Assembly (NCBI GenBank): GCA_964406465.1
Contig: CAYORT010000050.1
Location: forward strand, 1 to 6,257
Direction: 5' to 3'
Source: JAHEZL01 sp964406465
Lineage (GTDB): Bacteria > Bacteroidota > Bacteroidia > Flavobacteriales_C > GCA-002722245
DNA length: 6,257 nt
Part shown: positions 1-6,239 of the stretch, one piece after another
Position numbering within the stretch: position 1 is the first letter of the stretch
Layout: every line of letters starts with the position of its first letter
Notes under the pieces: generated by a model
What the model was told of the DNA's origin: nothing
Seen by the model: only the letters and a program-made list of their open reading frames with translations
The model's database searches: none
Position numbers and translations under genes: made by a program

Positions 1-109
1 CAATGACCAATAAAAATAGAGAAAGTATTAATTTCTCACCTACATTCTTCTTTGCATCTCTCCACTGTTTTGGAGTATAAAATGTAATAAATAACTCTAG
101 CGGACTCAT
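1..109 (-). CDS. N-terminal fragment of a putative membrane protein (runs off the left edge)
   Basis: This is a short open frame that begins with ATG at 109-107 and stays open for 36 codons to the window edge. The peptide starts MSPLELFITFYTPKQW, continues with a Lys/Arg-rich stretch (residues 17-26, RDAKKNVGEK) and then a hydrophobic run LILSLFLLVI (residues 27-36) that looks like the start of a transmembrane helix. The basic stretch before the hydrophobic run suggests a cytoplasmic N-terminus by the positive-inside rule. The start lies 36 bp after the stop of the upstream gene, so the two are probably co-transcribed. The leader is A/T-rich with no Shine-Dalgarno sequence, as in the neighbours. 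The same frame is also open upstream to that gene's TAA stop. I do not recognise the family, and the rest of the gene is outside the window. Confidence 0.55.
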   Translation of the reverse strand, partial: MSPLELFITFYTPKQWRDAKKNVGEKLILSLFLLVI

Positions 110-145
110 ATTTGAAGCTTGAATTAAACCTATCGCTTCTCGATT

Positions 146-880
146 TTATTCTTCATTATATCTCGTATCAACCTTTTTATCATATGAAACCTCACAAATT
201 TTCCCATATTCCCAATCAAAGGTTGAACTTTGATCGCAGTAGTTTGTGCTGGAAATCACCAATTTTAATGGGTACTGGTATAAATCAAAATCTCTTAGAG
301 CCCCTTTTTTTGCTAAATATAATCCGCCAAAGCTTTTGGTGTGAAATGAAGGAGCCATAGCGCAATCATTAATCATTCCGTCGGAATCTTTAGCAAGTAT
401 GCCAAAAGTATTCTTAATGAATTTTGAACGTGAGATAGTCCAGACAGCACCTTTGTCGAGACGGCCTCCTTTAAAGATAGTCGAAGGCTTAATTTTATTC
501 ATAAAAATTGAGTCGTCATTCGTGCAATCAATTCTTGCGTAGCTTAACCATTCAATAGGTAATGCCCAAATTGAAAAGTATCCAGAGGGTTTTACAAAAG
601 TCCATTTATCGCCATAATCATATGTTGGGTAGGAAACATTTCTAAATAAATTCAGTTCGTGAATAAATTGCTTTATTGATAAGAATTCGTGAGTATTTAC
701 TGCTACCAACTCAAAATCTTCTAGTAGACTTTCCTGTCTATCGAATATGCTTGCACACTCATTAAACTCTTGTAGGTTCATTTGTTCAGATTTGCTGTTT
801 TTTCTGAACGCAAATACTGTCCAATTCTCAGGACAATCATCGATTGAATTTAGCACTGAAAAGAATTTACTTTTTTTCAT
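146..880 (-). CDS. hypothetical protein, 244 aa, aromatic-rich, unrecognised
   Basis: I do not recognise this protein. From the ATG at 880-878 it is 244 residues and begins MKKSKFFSVLNSIDDCPENW. There is no convincing signal peptide or membrane helix, so a soluble cytoplasmic protein is likely. The N-terminal part (about 1-80) is acidic and probably helical. The middle and C-terminal parts are rich in Trp, Tyr and Phe with short hydrophobic stretches (for example YFSIWALPIEWLSYARID at 101-118 and SFGGLYLAKKG at 183-193), suggesting beta structure. Cys residues are scattered with no metal-binding pattern. The frame extends upstream to a TTG at 931-929, but the ATG is preferred because an A/T-only leader precedes it, as for other genes here. 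It lies 63 bp after the stop of the deacetylase gene and 36 bp before a putative membrane protein gene. Its function cannot be inferred from sequence alone. Confidence 0.7.
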   Translation of the reverse strand: MKKSKFFSVLNSIDDCPENWTVFAFRKNSKSEQMNLQEFNECASIFDRQESLLEDFELVAVNTHEFLSIKQFIHELNLFRNVSYPTYDYGDKWTFVKPSGYFSIWALPIEWLSYARIDCTNDDSIFMNKIKPSTIFKGGRLDKGAVWTISRSKFIKNTFGILAKDSDGMINDCAMAPSFHTKSFGGLYLAKKGALRDFDLYQYPLKLVISSTNYCDQSSTFDWEYGKICEVSYDKKVDTRYNEE

Positions 881-943
881 TATTAATTTATTATTAATTT
901 TTTTAGTAAATGTATGCGTTGGGTGCGACAAAACGTAGCGTAC

Positions 944-1963
944 TTAATTAAGCCCCGAGGGTTTATTTTGATCACGTTTTGATAGCACCAAAATCTTATC
1001 TACATGGTCGCTTCTGCGCTGTTTAACTTCAACTTCAAACTTTATTTGTTCATCAAGTAGTGTGTTAATGCAGCATGCCACATCTCCCAAATGCAAATTG
1101 AGAACACTTGCATAATCGTCAGATCGGTAACCACCAAAAAGGGAAGCCGACAAAGGTAAAGGGCGGCCAAGCTTTTCATCGATTTTTTTAACCCACTCGT
1201 AAAAATAGTTAGAACATTCCAACCAATGCAATGTGCTACAACCACCTCCTAAATCGTCCCACTCGTGACTGTCTGCTCCATGACACCAAACCACGTAGTG
1301 AATTCGGTTGTCGAGAATAGCTTTTTCCAACACATCGAGTTTTGCTTTAAGTTCGGCAACGTAATTCTCGTTGCGGTCGCCATTCAAGCCAATATTAATG
1401 TTGAAACCAGGAGGTACGGCTAGATTAAGGTCACTTACAAAATCACGACTGTCTTCAATACTATTTCCAAAATGGCCATCAAGATCAAGGTAAGCACCAC
1501 TAAGTCCCAATTCTCGATACAACTTTACCGATGCAATTACTTGGCCTGAAAAAGTACAAAAACCTGCGCCACCTGAAGGCCTTGCATGGTGAAAGCCACT
1601 GGTTAAACTCAAACACACTTTTTCGGGCTCTCGAATGGATGTTGCAATTGCATTATACAAATTGGCATTGGTAAAAGCTACGTACTCTGGCACTCCTTCG
1701 TTCCAATAACCTAAACCGCCTTTGTTTCCTAACCCTGTGCCGGTCAGCACAGCATCAACATAGGTTTCTTCGTGAGCAATTAAAAATTCTTGTTTTGAAA
1801 AAGGGCTAAAAGTATTCTCCACATCTATATGTTCAGATAGTCGCCATTGCAATTGTTCAAACATTAAACGTGGCTTAAGCGGACTTTTACTCGTTTGGTT
1901 TTCTGTGCCTTTTTCTAAAACTTGTTTAGGATTATAAAACACTGCTATTTTTTTATCTCTCAT
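944..1963 (-). CDS. histone deacetylase-like (HDAC/acetylpolyamine amidohydrolase family) zinc amidohydrolase
   Basis: This is a complete 339-residue protein of the arginase/deacetylase fold. Residues follow the HDAC order: a tandem-His motif GFHHARPSGGAGFC (123-136, with the HH proton-relay pair at 125-126), YLDLDGHFGN (158-167) supplying the zinc ligands Asp162 and His164, CHGADSHEWDD (227-237) supplying the third zinc ligand Asp231, and LFGGYR (275-280) supplying the catalytic Tyr279. All expected catalytic residues are present, so an active enzyme is likely. Bacterial members remove acyl groups from acetylated polyamines, acetoin-like small molecules or protein lysines; the substrate here cannot be told. 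No signal peptide is seen, so it is probably cytoplasmic. The ATG at 1963-1961 was chosen over an upstream TTG (2017) because family similarity begins with MRDKKIAVFYNP and a TAnnTTTG element lies just upstream. The gap to the preceding Nmad3 gene is about 120 bp, so it is probably transcribed separately. Confidence 0.9.
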   Translation of the reverse strand: MRDKKIAVFYNPKQVLEKGTENQTSKSPLKPRLMFEQLQWRLSEHIDVENTFSPFSKQEFLIAHEETYVDAVLTGTGLGNKGGLGYWNEGVPEYVAFTNANLYNAIATSIREPEKVCLSLTSGFHHARPSGGAGFCTFSGQVIASVKLYRELGLSGAYLDLDGHFGNSIEDSRDFVSDLNLAVPPGFNINIGLNGDRNENYVAELKAKLDVLEKAILDNRIHYVVWCHGADSHEWDDLGGGCSTLHWLECSNYFYEWVKKIDEKLGRPLPLSASLFGGYRSDDYASVLNLHLGDVACCINTLLDEQIKFEVEVKQRRSDHVDKILVLSKRDQNKPSGLN

Positions 1964-1992
1964 AGTATTTCGGCTGTTTGGTGCCGATGAAA

Positions 1993-2000
1993 CAAAGATA
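1993..2000 (-). promoter_or_regulatory. candidate Bacteroidetes -7 promoter element (TAnnTTTG) for the deacetylase gene
   Basis: The minus strand reads TATCTTTG, an exact match to the TAnnTTTG -7 consensus of the Bacteroidetes primary sigma factor. It ends 29 bp before the ATG at 1963, which leaves room for a short leader. A TTTG that could act as the -33 element lies upstream but only 14 bp away, shorter than the usual spacing of about 17-23 bp, so the promoter may be weak or need an activator. An 8-base motif can occur by chance. Confidence 0.4.
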
Positions 2001-2009
2001 AAGCAGAGA

Positions 2010-2028
2010 TACGCCAAATGTTGGCGTA
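2010..2028. repeat. perfect 8-bp inverted repeat (TACGCCAA-ATG-TTGGCGTA)
   Basis: The arms TACGCCAA (2010-2017) and TTGGCGTA (2021-2028) are perfectly complementary around a 3-base centre. The repeat lies between the Nmad3 gene and the deacetylase gene, immediately upstream of the candidate TAnnTTTG element and overlapping its possible -33 TTTG. It could be an operator for a dimeric regulator or a transcript hairpin. No T-tract follows on either strand, so it is not a typical intrinsic terminator. Confidence 0.55.
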
Positions 2029-2083
2029 GATAAAAGCATCAAATGACATATCATTACGGAAAGGAAAAGATGTTTGCGGAAAC

Positions 2084-2890
2084 TTATTTGATATGGTTGA
2101 AAAGATTCTTAACCCATTCCAGGACTTTCTCGTCAGCATTCATTACAAATTCCTGCCCTTTCGCAGCTGATTGAAAATATTCCTCCTTATAAGAATCTTT
2201 GCTATGATAACTAATTTTGATGGTTTTAAAGAAATCAGGAAGATCCCAGCGACTTTTAGGATATCCTTCTTTTGTTAGTATTAGTTTTTTATCAAAGACT
2301 AAGCAATCAGCTCCTTTGATTGAGGGGAGAAAAGACAATACTTTGGTAGCACTGTAAATACAATTGCTATTCTTTTCAGTGAAAAGAGGTTTTGCGTGAG
2401 GATGATAGGCTATTTGTTCAGGAAATAACTGCGAATCATTGTGTAAATGTGCAATCTGCATATAACCGAAAATAATATGCTTTTCTTTACTATTTTTCTT
2501 ATACTGAAGTTTTCCATCAATTTCTTCCGTTTGTCGAAATGTACCGAAAAACAAAAATAAATCTCCTATACCAACGCCCTGAGAAGTAAGATGACCTTGA
2601 GCAGAATCTGCTTGACCAAATAATGGCTGCCATGGAAGTGATCGAGAACAAAGATCTTCTCTTAAGTCTGGATCTAGATGACATTTATAATAGTCTTTAA
2701 TCTTAGAATCAGGATTAAGCTCCTTTATTATATCGTAATACGATTTCCCTTTGTAGATTAGGTCTTTGTAAAATATTGTCTCCTGTTTATTTGGTATAGG
2801 CAATGATAGCAATGTGCCATCTGGTAAAATGGGACTTGGCTGTCCTCCAAATTCAGAATCAAAACCTTTTCTACTTAGAATTACTTTCAT
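2084..2890 (-). CDS. Nmad3 family putative nucleotide (DNA base) modification protein
   Basis: This 268-residue protein matches what I know of the Nmad3 family (nucleotide modification associated domain 3), predicted from genome context to act in DNA base hypermodification; its biochemistry is not established. The family-like landmarks run along the whole length: MKVILSRKGFDS at the very N-terminus, GGQPSPILPDGTLLSLPIP (15-33), HLDPDLR (71-77), PLFGQADSAQGHL (89-101), GVGIGDLFLFFG (105-116), HIIFGYMQ (138-145), AYHPH (161-165), SRW (213-215), ISYHS (226-230) and AAKGQEFVM (242-250). The repeated conserved Ser-Arg, Asp, His and Gln-Glu residues suggest an enzyme or nucleotide-binding fold. No membrane segment or signal is seen. 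The ATG at 2890 is firm because the conserved N-terminal motif starts there. It overlaps the end of the upstream gene by 20 bp, suggesting translational coupling, and it is the last gene of the four-gene cluster. Confidence 0.8.
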   Translation of the reverse strand: MKVILSRKGFDSEFGGQPSPILPDGTLLSLPIPNKQETIFYKDLIYKGKSYYDIIKELNPDSKIKDYYKCHLDPDLREDLCSRSLPWQPLFGQADSAQGHLTSQGVGIGDLFLFFGTFRQTEEIDGKLQYKKNSKEKHIIFGYMQIAHLHNDSQLFPEQIAYHPHAKPLFTEKNSNCIYSATKVLSFLPSIKGADCLVFDKKLILTKEGYPKSRWDLPDFFKTIKISYHSKDSYKEEYFQSAAKGQEFVMNADEKVLEWVKNLFNHIK

Positions 2891-3647
2891 AACTATTTTT
2901 GGTTTTTAGAATACAATCAATTAATTCTTCAGCATTGCTATTTTGAATTTTTAAAAATCCACCAGCAAGTCCCCTAGCTTTTCCATTTTTAGTTTTACCA
3001 AAAACACAGTATTTATTGATGTCATTGTTTTCGGGTTGGGAGTTTTTTAATGAGTTTAGTATGTTGCTATTTATTTCAATGCCTTTGCAATCTTTAGCGA
3101 AATGCAAATTCTCTAAAAAGATACAGATATCCCTATCTTTTATATCCCGATCAGAAAAAATGTAATCCTCCTGGCTTTTATCAAAGTTCTTGCGAGGCTT
3201 AGAAGTAAAATCACTAAGCCACGCCCCTCCTTTTTTATGTTCTTCACTTCTGATTTTATAGCCGTAATGCTCATTATTCAAATCAAATACTGGTTCAAGG
3301 TTTAATGGGGAGAATTTATGGGTCAACATTTTAAAGTACTTCTGTTCATCTTGAGTAATTTGGAATGCCTTTTTAAAAGTACATAGCTTAACTATTTTCC
3401 CTAACCAAACAATTTTCCTCACTTCCATACTGTTTCCCCCATTGAATCCCAAGATATAAAGGTTCTTATCATACACATTTACTTCTTCTTTCTCCTTTAA
3501 GTATTCTTTTCTTAAATACGCCCGTAACCTCTTTTTACATGGCCCAAAGAAAATTTCGTTTTCATTTACTCTCCAAGGAACAACACAATCAATTTTATCG
3601 GGGTTACTCGAAGAAGCCAAGATGTATGCGAAAATAGTAGTACTCAT
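2871..3647 (-). CDS. hypothetical protein, 258 aa, partner of Nmad3 (Nmad2-like flavour)
   Basis: I cannot name this protein firmly. It starts MSTTIFAYILASSSNPDKID and carries segments that look conserved rather than random: VVPWRVNENEIFFGPCKKRLR (22-42, with a Cys-Lys-Lys in a basic patch), NLYILGFNGG (62-71), KIVWLGKIVKLCTFKKAF (78-95) and, near the C-terminus, YCVFGKTKNGKARGLAGGFL (203-222). The layout of a short beta start, a Gly-Pro-Cys-Lys motif and then a hydrophobic strand with 'KIVWLGKI...TF..AF' recalls Nmad2-type and PUA-like domains that sense or process modified nucleotides, but this is a resemblance only. Cys and His are scattered without a clear metal site, and there is no membrane segment. 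It lies 17 bp after the DUF2779 gene, behind an A/T-only leader, and overlaps the Nmad3 gene by 20 bp, so the two proteins are probably made together and may form a complex. Confidence 0.75.
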   Translation of the reverse strand: MSTTIFAYILASSSNPDKIDCVVPWRVNENEIFFGPCKKRLRAYLRKEYLKEKEEVNVYDKNLYILGFNGGNSMEVRKIVWLGKIVKLCTFKKAFQITQDEQKYFKMLTHKFSPLNLEPVFDLNNEHYGYKIRSEEHKKGGAWLSDFTSKPRKNFDKSQEDYIFSDRDIKDRDICIFLENLHFAKDCKGIEINSNILNSLKNSQPENNDINKYCVFGKTKNGKARGLAGGFLKIQNSNAEELIDCILKTKNSYESNSK

Positions 3648-3664
3648 TATTTATTGATTTTTAA

Positions 3665-5623
3665 TTATCCCACCACCTCCCTCAAATGCTCATATATCAT
3701 CACCATTGCCAAGGTATCTAATTCGCAATATTTAAGCAAGGCCTTTGTTACTTCCTTTCTTTCGGCGTTGGTCATATCGGTATATTGAAGTTTACCGTAG
3801 GCGGTTAGTGCGGCACCACCATTGGCAACACCGTCTAGCTCTGATAGGGTGCTTTCAATTTCTTCTTCGCTCCAACCGTCAAACAAAGGTGGCAGCATTT
3901 TGTATGGGTTAGTGATTTCACCATCTTTCACTTCTAACCAAACGTGCGAAGCGGGGAAATTCAAGCTTGATAGCTTTATTTTGGAAATAGTTTGCGCATA
4001 CTTTTCTTTTAAATATATACTTGAATTCAACACAGCCGGCAACAACATTTTTATGGAATTCGATCCCTTTGTTAGAGGATTATAATAAAAGAATTTTATC
4101 ACTTCACACAAATCAACCATCGATCTATTGCCATGCCACTCTTCTACCCTATCTGTTTTCGATTTCGAGATTCCTCGAATAAATTCAAGTAGTTCATCTT
4201 TATCCTTCTCAGTCGATTCGCACAACTGATCATAAATAGCATTCACAATTGAGTTTTCGTGAGTAGCATATCTAAAAATGGTGCCATCATCGTTGTTTAA
4301 TGTCTTACGCAATTCTCGAATAAACTCGAAGTTTGGAAACTCACCAGCAGTAGCATTAATGTATTGCGCTGTGTGCTCAATTCGTCCGTCACTATATATA
4401 GTATGATGCGAAAACTGAAATGCTATTTGCTCATATGGTCTTCTTCCTTTATTAAAAGGTAGGGCTACCGCACTGGTTTCAAAGTCGATGAAATGCAAAG
4501 GAAATTTCCACAAACCCATTTCTTCTTTTAAGGCATCTTTATCCACATAAAAGGTATCATCGCCCGATATAGCATAATCTATTTGAAGTCTTTGACGAGC
4601 ACTTTGGGTTAAATATCCCGATTCTTCCTCCACCTGCAAATCTTTGTCGCTTAAGTCCTTCATGAAGTATTTACCTTCATTAAAAAGAGTATTTCCTTTT
4701 CTAAAGTTCCAAATCTCGAAGATACTCGGGGTTTCAAAGTCTTTTTTGGTCCAATTCAATTGTTTGCTAAAACATTCTTTATAACCCGATTTCAATCCTT
4801 TTTGTTCATCTTCTTCCGATGCTTTAAACTCGCAGTCTTTGCATGCTGAATATTGCACAGGCCAATTGGCGTATTTGTTTTCTTTAAATAAATCATTCAA
4901 ATACGTAGCGGATTCCTCGAAACTCATGTTGGGCAAATATTTTTCTTTACCACTGTGAATATCGTTTACAATATCATCTATGTTTACAACACCTAAAACG
5001 CTATTGCCTGTTTCACTTAAGCTAGAAACCGTTTTAATAATATTGGTTCTATTGTCGGCCTTCTTACTTATTCTAAACATTTGATTTAGTCCGTCAACCG
5101 TAGCCACTGCATTTTTGTTCGCCAACATTAAATTGGCTTTAATATTCCAGTTGGGAAAACATTTTTGCATCACATATTTTTGAAAAGCCACATCAAAAAG
5201 ATAAGGTCGCCAGCCAGATTTTATCTTTCCCGATTTACCTAGAAAAGTATCAGTATCTGCTGGTCTAAACGATTTGGCTTTCACTTCTATGAGTTCAATA
5301 TCATTGCCTTTTTTCACCAATATATCGGTGCGAATAAACAAATCTTCAAACAAGAAGGCAGCTTCATAAATCACTACATTTTCTTGCTTCAGCAATTGTT
5401 GAGTTTGTGTCCACAACGAAACATAGTCCCCATTTTCTACTAAGTGTCCATTAGGATAATGCATCCTTGCCAATTCCTCTACCTGAAAGCCGCCTTGCGC
5501 CAAAGCCGCCAAAAAAGGATCATCGTTCTTTTGGTTGGCATACTCTTTATCCTTCATGGTATAAAAGAGTTTGTTGGGGCATTCTAAGCCAAGTTTAAAA
5601 CGGGACTTCGTGAGAGTTCTCAT
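3665..5623 (-). CDS. DUF2779 protein: Cas4/RecB-like PD-(D/E)XK nuclease fused to DEDD-type 3'-5' exonuclease domain
   Basis: This 652-residue protein has two nuclease-like halves. The N-terminal half resembles Cas4/RecB nucleases: Cys15 in LGLECPNKLFY, a PD-(D/E)XK core of Asp100 (IRTDILV) and Glu113-Val-Lys115 (IEVKAKS), a Gln148 helix (FQKYVMQK) and a Cys trio at 261, 264 and 284 (CKDCEF ... KECF). With Cys15 this gives the four ligands expected for a 4Fe-4S cluster. The C-terminal half is the DUF2779 domain with an RNase H-like exonuclease pattern: HFIDFET (377-383, Asp380/Glu382), RRPYEQIAFQFSHH (394-407), YATHENS (452-458), MVDL (502-505, Asp504), SNSIKMLLPAVL (521-532) and YCELDTLAM (632-640, Asp636). 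All acidic positions are present, so both sites may be active. The likely role is processing or degrading DNA ends, in repair or defence. It starts at ATG 5623, 29 bp inside the upstream gene, and no stop or frameshift is seen. Confidence 0.88.
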   Translation of the reverse strand: MRTLTKSRFKLGLECPNKLFYTMKDKEYANQKNDDPFLAALAQGGFQVEELARMHYPNGHLVENGDYVSLWTQTQQLLKQENVVIYEAAFLFEDLFIRTDILVKKGNDIELIEVKAKSFRPADTDTFLGKSGKIKSGWRPYLFDVAFQKYVMQKCFPNWNIKANLMLANKNAVATVDGLNQMFRISKKADNRTNIIKTVSSLSETGNSVLGVVNIDDIVNDIHSGKEKYLPNMSFEESATYLNDLFKENKYANWPVQYSACKDCEFKASEEDEQKGLKSGYKECFSKQLNWTKKDFETPSIFEIWNFRKGNTLFNEGKYFMKDLSDKDLQVEEESGYLTQSARQRLQIDYAISGDDTFYVDKDALKEEMGLWKFPLHFIDFETSAVALPFNKGRRPYEQIAFQFSHHTIYSDGRIEHTAQYINATAGEFPNFEFIRELRKTLNNDDGTIFRYATHENSIVNAIYDQLCESTEKDKDELLEFIRGISKSKTDRVEEWHGNRSMVDLCEVIKFFYYNPLTKGSNSIKMLLPAVLNSSIYLKEKYAQTISKIKLSSLNFPASHVWLEVKDGEITNPYKMLPPLFDGWSEEEIESTLSELDGVANGGAALTAYGKLQYTDMTNAERKEVTKALLKYCELDTLAMVMIYEHLREVVG

Positions 5624-6239
5624 CTTGTGTTGTTTTCGGTTGAGTTTGAATTCTATCTAGTTTTCTAATATAGGTCAAATATTCTTTCATCATTGGTATT
5701 CCGGCAGCTTTTATGGCCTTGTCTGCTAACTTATATTCGGGCGATGACTTTTTGTAATAAGTTATAATTCCTATGTTGTTTAGCATATCGCCCTTATTTA
5801 CAAAGTCCAATAGTTTAAGCACGTTTGGAACACTATCTACCCTTTTGGTTAAAATTCGATAGTAAACAAAAGTGGTATAACAGTGCGGAGTAATACCCAG
5901 TTCTATTAGTACATCGTGTGCGCTCAAAGCCGAATTGATAGATGCTTTTAAAAACTGTTCTCTGGTGAGCACATCTTTACTCAAGTATTCTTGAGCGTAC
6001 TTATGTAGTTGCACTATTGTTTTATCGATCGTTTGTTTTCGAGGCATTTTCATGTAATTGAATAACTCACAAAACTTGCGGTAAGCCGGAAGTCCGAATT
6101 TACTCAACAACTCAGCTTGCAAAGGCAATAAGCGCTCGAATTCATCCGGACAAGCCACCGCACCTCCATTTTGCCACAAGTACACATTTAACTTCGCAAT
6201 CTCGAGGATTTTTTCCCTAATTAGTTTTTCGTTTTCCAT
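5595..6239 (-). CDS. hypothetical helical protein, 214 aa, coupled to the DUF2779 nuclease gene
   Basis: I do not recognise the family. The protein begins MENEKLIREKILEIAKLNVY and looks almost entirely alpha-helical: alternating charged and hydrophobic segments run through ERLLPLQAELLSKFGLPAYR (35-54), FCELFNYMKMPRKQTIDKTI (56-75), LTREQFLKASINSALSAHDV (91-110) and PNVLKLLDFVNKGDM (128-142). The last 20 or so residues are polar and probably disordered. There is no signal peptide, membrane helix or obvious catalytic or metal-binding motif, so a structural, adaptor or nucleic-acid-binding role is more likely than an enzyme; that is inference. The ATG at 6239 is the only good start, with 18 bp of window upstream. 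The gene ends 29 bp inside the DUF2779 gene, so the two are almost certainly translated from one transcript, whose promoter must lie outside the window. Confidence 0.75.
   Translation of the reverse strand: MENEKLIREKILEIAKLNVYLWQNGGAVACPDEFERLLPLQAELLSKFGLPAYRKFCELFNYMKMPRKQTIDKTIVQLHKYAQEYLSKDVLTREQFLKASINSALSAHDVLIELGITPHCYTTFVYYRILTKRVDSVPNVLKLLDFVNKGDMLNNIGIITYYKKSSPEYKLADKAIKAAGIPMMKEYLTYIRKLDRIQTQPKTTQDENSHEVPF

Noticed and set aside
112..360. Plus-strand open frame of 82 codons
   Set aside because: It starts at a TTG, lies almost wholly antisense to the 244-aa gene and has no motif or leader; it is a shadow frame.
907..914. TACATTTA on the minus strand as a promoter -7 element for the 244-aa gene
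   Set aside because: It differs from TAnnTTTG at the last base and its upstream TTTG is only 14 bp away, in a very A/T-rich leader where such near matches are expected.
747..938. Plus-strand open frame of 63 codons with a hydrophobic stretch
   Set aside because: It is antisense to the N-terminal part of the 244-aa gene, and its hydrophobic residues come from the complement of Lys/Asn-rich and A/T-rich leader sequence.
915..943. Integron attC-like core (GTTGGGT on the plus strand, ACCCAAC on the minus strand) between the deacetylase gene and the 244-aa gene
   Set aside because: The 7-base core fits GTTRRRY/RYYYAAC, but no matching partner core or foldable second arm was found within the expected distance, and no integrase is present.
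943..961. Palindrome CTTAATTAAG plus a CCC/GGG mini-stem at the end of the deacetylase gene as a terminator
   Set aside because: The G/C stem is only 3 bp around a 3-base loop within coding sequence, and the neighbouring palindrome is A/T-only with no following T-run.
1042..1245. Minus-strand frame of 67 codons inside the deacetylase gene
   Set aside because: It is a different frame of the same strand as a clear HDAC-like gene with intact catalytic motifs; no independent support.
2042..2055. Short inverted repeat AATGA-CATA-TCATT after the Nmad3 gene as a terminator
   Set aside because: The stem is only 5 bp, A/T-rich and not followed by a T-tract on the transcribed strand.
3822..4085. Plus-strand open frame of 87 codons
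   Set aside because: It is antisense to the conserved C-terminal exonuclease half of the DUF2779 gene, with no motif of its own.
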